DNA from: Eimeria necatrix
Taxonomy: Eukaryota > Apicomplexa > Conoidasida > Eucoccidiorida > Eimeriidae
Reading direction: 5' to 3'
Length of the DNA: 10,000 nucleotides
NCBI RefSeq assembly: GCF_000499385.1
Contig: NW_013651894.1
Coordinates: 1-10,000 of the forward strand
A program made the position numbers and the translations under genes. Numbering within the stretch: position 1 is the first letter of the stretch; the number at the start of each line of letters is the position of its first letter. Under the pieces are notes generated by a model that worked only from the letters and a program-made list of their open reading frames with translations, searched no databases and was not told the DNA's origin. This document shows positions 7,646-10,000 of this stretch, piece after piece.

Positions 7646-7821
7646 ACTGCTTGCTGCGGCTGTTGTGGCAGCAGCAACGGCATTAACAGTAACTTCACAA
7701 AAGCCGATGCTGCCGCTGCAGCAGCAGCGCTCTGTTGCTGCTTTCGCTGCTGAATTAGCTTTTTCTGTACAGGCTGCTGCAGCAGCAGCAGCAGCAGCAG
7801 CAAGGCCGTTGGCGGCGGCCC
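7646..7821. other. Probable 3' flank of the minus-strand gene, coding status unclear
   Basis: The plus strand is open here with a fairly protein-like frame (AVVAAATALTVTSQKP, then SVAAFAAELAFSVQ and an Ala run). The minus strand also has an open frame. Neither has a supported start, and the stretch directly follows the minus-strand stop at 7822-7824, so 3' untranslated sequence is the simplest reading. Confidence 0.35.
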
Positions 7822-8558
7822 CTAAAGCTCATCTCGGTCTCCTTTCTCATCTCGGGGGCCCCCGGGGCCCCCCTCCGGGGGCCCCTTCGGGGGCCCCCCT
7901 GAGCGCCCCCCGGGGGCCCCCTGGGGGGCCCCCGGGGGCCCCTCAGACAAAGACTTCAGAAAGTCCGCCAGGGCTGAGGGGGGGGGGGCCCCCAGGGGGC
8001 CCCTCCGGCCCGCCAGCTGTTCTGCTGCGCGCATTAACATTCCCATAGCAGCAGGATCTGCTTCTGCAATGAACTTGAAGGCCCCCTTGAAGAAGGTCTC
8101 GGGGTCGCTTGCTGGCGAGCTGCTGCTGCTCTTGCTGCTGCTGCTCTTGCTGCTGCTGCTCTTGCTGCTGCTGCTGCTGCTCTTGCTGCTGCTGCTGCTG
8201 TCCGCCGCGGCCGCCCAGCCTTCGTCCCAAGGGTCATCCAGCTCTTCAGACTCCTTCGGGCTTTTCATCTGCGGGGCAGCTTTGGCCTTGCGAGGGTTTT
8301 CTTTGCCTTGGGGGTTCACCTTGGGGGCCCCCTGGGGGGCCCCCTGGGGGGCCCCCTGGGGGGCCCCCTTGGGGGGGGCCCCCTTCGGGGGGCCCCCCTT
8401 GGGGGGGGCCCCCTTGGGGGCCCCCTTGGGGAGCTGCGCTGTTAGTTTTGTTAAAGTCTCCCGAATGTTCTCTGCAGCCTCTTGGCTGAAGGGAACTCCC
8501 ATTTGCTTCGCAAGCATTGAGAAGGCCTCGGGGATTTGCGAAAGCTCTGTTCAAATGC

Positions 8559-8593
<35 letters not shown>

Positions 8594-8752
8594 GGCAGCA
8601 GCAGCAGCAGCGGCAGTGGCAGCAGCAGCAGCAGTGGCAGCAGCAGTGGCTGAAGTGGGGAAAGCCTGGAGGGACTTTCAAAACGAATGCAAAGAGACAA
8701 AGCCCCGTGCAGTACCAGCAGCAACAGCAGCAGCAGCAGCAGAAGCAACAGG

Positions 8753-8803
<51 letters not shown>

Positions 8804-8903
8804 CCTGCACACCTTCTGGGGAAGGAGGCTCCATCCCCTCGAAGTTAAGAATGCGGCCGTCAGGGCCCATGATGAGGACTGCTTGGAGAGGCCCTGAATT
8901 CAC

Positions 8904-8952
<49 letters not shown>

Positions 8953-9276
8953 TAATAGCCACCAGCACCAAAAGAAACGGCCGTTCCGCTTGCCGCTGTT
9001 GCTACTGCTGCTGCTGCTGCTGCTGCTGCTATGCTTTTGCTGCAGCTGCTGCAAAGCCACACCACCTGCTGCTGCGCTGCACAATAGCTGCTAGGGGGTA
9101 CAGGGGGGCCCCAAGCTGGGGGCCCCCACTTAGGGGGGCCCCCAAGCGGGGGCCCCCAAACTGGAGGGGGGCCCCCAGCTGGGGGCCCCCCTCTTCTTCA
9201 GTAGTGCTGCCTCACCCTGTGGAAAGCCTCTTTCATCTTTCTTTTTGGGTTTTGCTGAGCCTTCCTGACTCTTGCG

Positions 9277-9334
<58 letters not shown>

Positions 9335-9938
9335 TGCGTCGATTCTCTTTTTGAATTCGTCTTCTTCGCCTCCTTCTCTGCTGCACTTCTCTCCGCAGAG
9401 GGGGCCCCCTTGCTGCTGCCCTCCTCCTCGGGGGCCCCCGGGGGCCCCTGGGGGGCCCCCCCGGGGTCCCCCCCGGGGGCCCCCCCGGGGGGCCCCTCTT
9501 GGGGCTCTTTGGGGGCCCCTGGAGAAAGCTGAGTCTGTTCTGTTATCTTCTGCAGCAGCTTTTTAAATCCTGGAGAAGACTGCGGGGCGCAGGCAAAAGG
9601 AAAGAGGGTTTAGGGTTTAAACCCTAAACCCTAGCTCTAAACCCTAAACCCTAAACCCTAGCTCTAAACCCTAAACCCTAAACCCTAGGCCAAGCCTCGA
9701 GCCCAAACCCTAAACCCTCGCCCACGCCCTACACGATAAACGGAAACTCCAAACCCTAAACCCTAGTCCAGGCCCCTAGCCCTAAACGCCTTAAAGCTCA
9801 AGGGTTTGGCCCAACCCTAGCTTAAACCCTTGCCCAAACCCTAAACCCTAAACCCTAAACCCTAAACCCTAAGCCCGCAGAGCTTCTTACACTTGTCAAT
9901 AAGTCCGTCAAACTCAGCGGCATTTCCCCCTCGCCCTC
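7822..9938 (-). CDS. Unrecognised Ser/Gly/Pro-rich protein, four exons, 5' partial, C-terminal RDEL
   Basis: Four minus-strand exons join with matching phases: 9938-9891 (phase 0 out), 9579-9216 (phase 1 out), 8893-8813 (phase 1 out) and 8546-7822. They give 405 residues to a TAG stop. The first junction reads SLTDLLTS then SPGFKKLLQKITEQTQ; later parts include AEKEAKKTNSKREST, a Ser run, AVLIMGPDGRILNFEG and IPEAFSMLAKQMGVPFSQEA. The last exon adds KGAP/QGAP repeats, an acidic ELDDPWDEGW, Ser blocks split by Lys, and helices FFKGAFKFIAEADPAAM and SALADFLKSLSEG. The protein ends GDRDEL, similar to KDEL/HDEL endoplasmic-reticulum retrieval signals, but the N-terminus is outside the window, so a signal peptide cannot be checked. 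The family is not recognised. The exon chain is my inference; an undetected extra exon or an alternative site is possible. Confidence 0.65.
8119..8200 (-). repeat. Coding triplet tract giving Lys-spaced Ser blocks
   Basis: On the plus strand this is CTG repeat interrupted at regular intervals by CTCTTG. On the minus strand it reads as blocks of four to six Ser separated by single Lys residues. Confidence 0.85.
8322..8431 (-). repeat. 12-bp GGGGCCCC minisatellite in coding sequence (QGAP/KGAP)
   Basis: Tandem 12-bp units with a G5-6/C5-6 core encode Gln-Gly-Ala-Pro and Lys-Gly-Ala-Pro or Lys-Gly-Gly-Pro repeats in the last exon of the minus-strand gene. Confidence 0.8.
8547..8812 (-). other. 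Intron 3 of the minus-strand gene (266 bp)
   Basis: The donor is AAG|GTGTGC at 8812 and the acceptor is GCGCATTTGAACAG ending at 8547. Phases agree (1 and 1) and rebuild a Glu codon. The interior is largely CTG repeat on the coding strand, with a short near-normal stretch at about 8652-8715 in which a hidden small exon cannot be excluded. Confidence 0.55.
8557..8952. repeat. CAG tracts mostly inside introns of the minus-strand gene
   Basis: CAG runs with CAGTGG and CAACAG interruptions occupy about 8559-8650, 8718-8800 and 8905-8952. The first two lie in the 266-bp intron and the third in the 322-bp intron. The sequence between 8813 and 8893 is non-repetitive and is the inferred small exon. 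Confidence 0.75.
8894..9215 (-). other. Intron 2 of the minus-strand gene (322 bp)
   Basis: The donor is GTGAGG from 9215 and the acceptor is a CTG-rich tract followed by TTGTGAATTCAG ending at 8894. Both flanking exons are in phase 1 and together rebuild a Gly codon. The interior contains a GGGGCCCC cluster at about 9103-9191 and CAG/CTG tracts at about 8905-8952 and 9006-9031. Confidence 0.6.
9103..9191. repeat. Intronic GGGGCCCC cluster
   Basis: Five to six copies of a GGGGGCCCCC core with short spacers (AAGCTG, ACTTA, AAGCG) recur at irregular intervals of roughly 15-21 bp inside the 322-bp intron. The core is the same as in the intergenic minisatellite. Confidence 0.8.
9282..9331 (-). 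repeat. Coding triplet tract (poly-Ser on the minus strand)
   Basis: This is a pure CTG run on the plus strand, read as AGC (Ser) in the frame fixed by the flanking splice phases. Confidence 0.75.
9580..9890 (-). other. Intron 1 of the visible minus-strand gene (311 bp, telomere-repeat filled)
   Basis: The donor is GTAAGA at 9890-9885. The acceptor AG is at 9581-9580, preceded by the pyrimidine-rich CTCTTTCCTTTTGCCTGCGCCCCGC. Both flanking exons are in phase 0. Nearly all of the interior is AAACCCT-type repeat. The exon before it (9938-9891) has its own strong acceptor, CTCTTTGCTTTTCAG, ending at 9939, so the gene continues beyond the right edge. Confidence 0.7.
9605..9871. repeat. Interstitial telomeric repeats (AAACCCT)
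   Basis: Arrays of the 7-bp apicomplexan telomere unit AAACCCT lie at about 9619-9687, 9704-9718, 9752-9766 and 9834-9871, with degenerate stretches between. At 9605-9632 the repeats meet head to head as AGGGTTTAGGGTTT and its exact reverse complement, a 28-bp perfect palindrome. A spacer (AGCT or CTAGCT) between triplets of repeats recurs at about 9633 and 9660. Confidence 0.95.
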
Positions 9939-9969
9939 CTGAAAAGCAAAGAGGCCCAGAACCCCTACA

Positions 9970-10000
9970 GCTAGCTAGCTACACACAGCTAGCTAGCTGC
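9970..10000. repeat. AGCT tetranucleotide repeat
   Basis: Two AGCTAGCTAGCT blocks flank a short ACACAC spacer at the right edge. The unit is palindromic. It lies upstream of the 9938-9891 exon, so is probably intronic. Confidence 0.85.

Noticed and set aside
8652..8715. Extra small exon inside the 266-bp intron of the minus-strand gene
   Set aside because: The segment is less repetitive, but the neighbouring exons already join in phase and I saw no acceptor/donor pair that improves the product. It is kept only as a caution.
9605..9871. A true chromosome end
   Set aside because: Repeats are short, degenerate and inverted in part, and coding exons with matched splice phases lie on both sides, so this is interstitial.

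Overview
The window looks like nuclear DNA of a coccidian apicomplexan, most likely an Eimeria species. Four signs agree: very dense CAG/CTG triplet tracts that encode runs of Ala, Ser and Gln inside genes; telomere-type AAACCCT repeats away from a chromosome end; intron-containing genes with GTAAGN donors; and two plant-like AP2 DNA-binding domains of the apicomplexan ApiAP2 family. The species cannot be fixed from sequence alone.

Layout. Positions 3-274 may be an upstream exon ending at a GTAAGC donor. Positions 275-614 are CTG-rich and look non-coding. From about 615 to 5527 (+) lies a very large ApiAP2 transcription-factor gene. It has low-complexity spacers, a few islands of normal composition, one AP2 domain near 3393-3560 and a second near 4289-4465. 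The two domains are in different frames, so an intron (candidate 4137-4234) or a base error lies between them. Positions 5528-7821 hold no convincing gene. In order they carry an 18-bp CAG-type repeat, a dense TGCATGCA array, a roughly 920-bp minisatellite of 20-21-bp units centred on GGGGCCCC, CTG tracts, and a perfect 67-bp tandem duplication.

On the minus strand, 9938 down to 7822, four exons can be joined with fully compatible splice phases (48, 364, 81 and 725 bp). They give the C-terminal 405 residues of an unrecognised Ser-, Gly- and Pro-rich protein ending in RDEL. Its 5' end lies beyond the right edge. The first visible intron is filled with interstitial telomeric repeats, including a 28-bp head-to-head palindrome.

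The two genes converge, and no functional link between them is visible. The strongest themes are: (i) triplet repeats occur in both orientations, but in the inferred exons they are read only as Ala, Ser or Gln and never as Leu or Cys; (ii) a GGGGCCCC palindrome has spread through exons, introns and intergenic DNA; (iii) an AP2 regulator sits next to an array of TGCATGCA, a sequence known as an ApiAP2 target in related parasites. Most other open frames are by-products of stop-poor GC-rich repeats.
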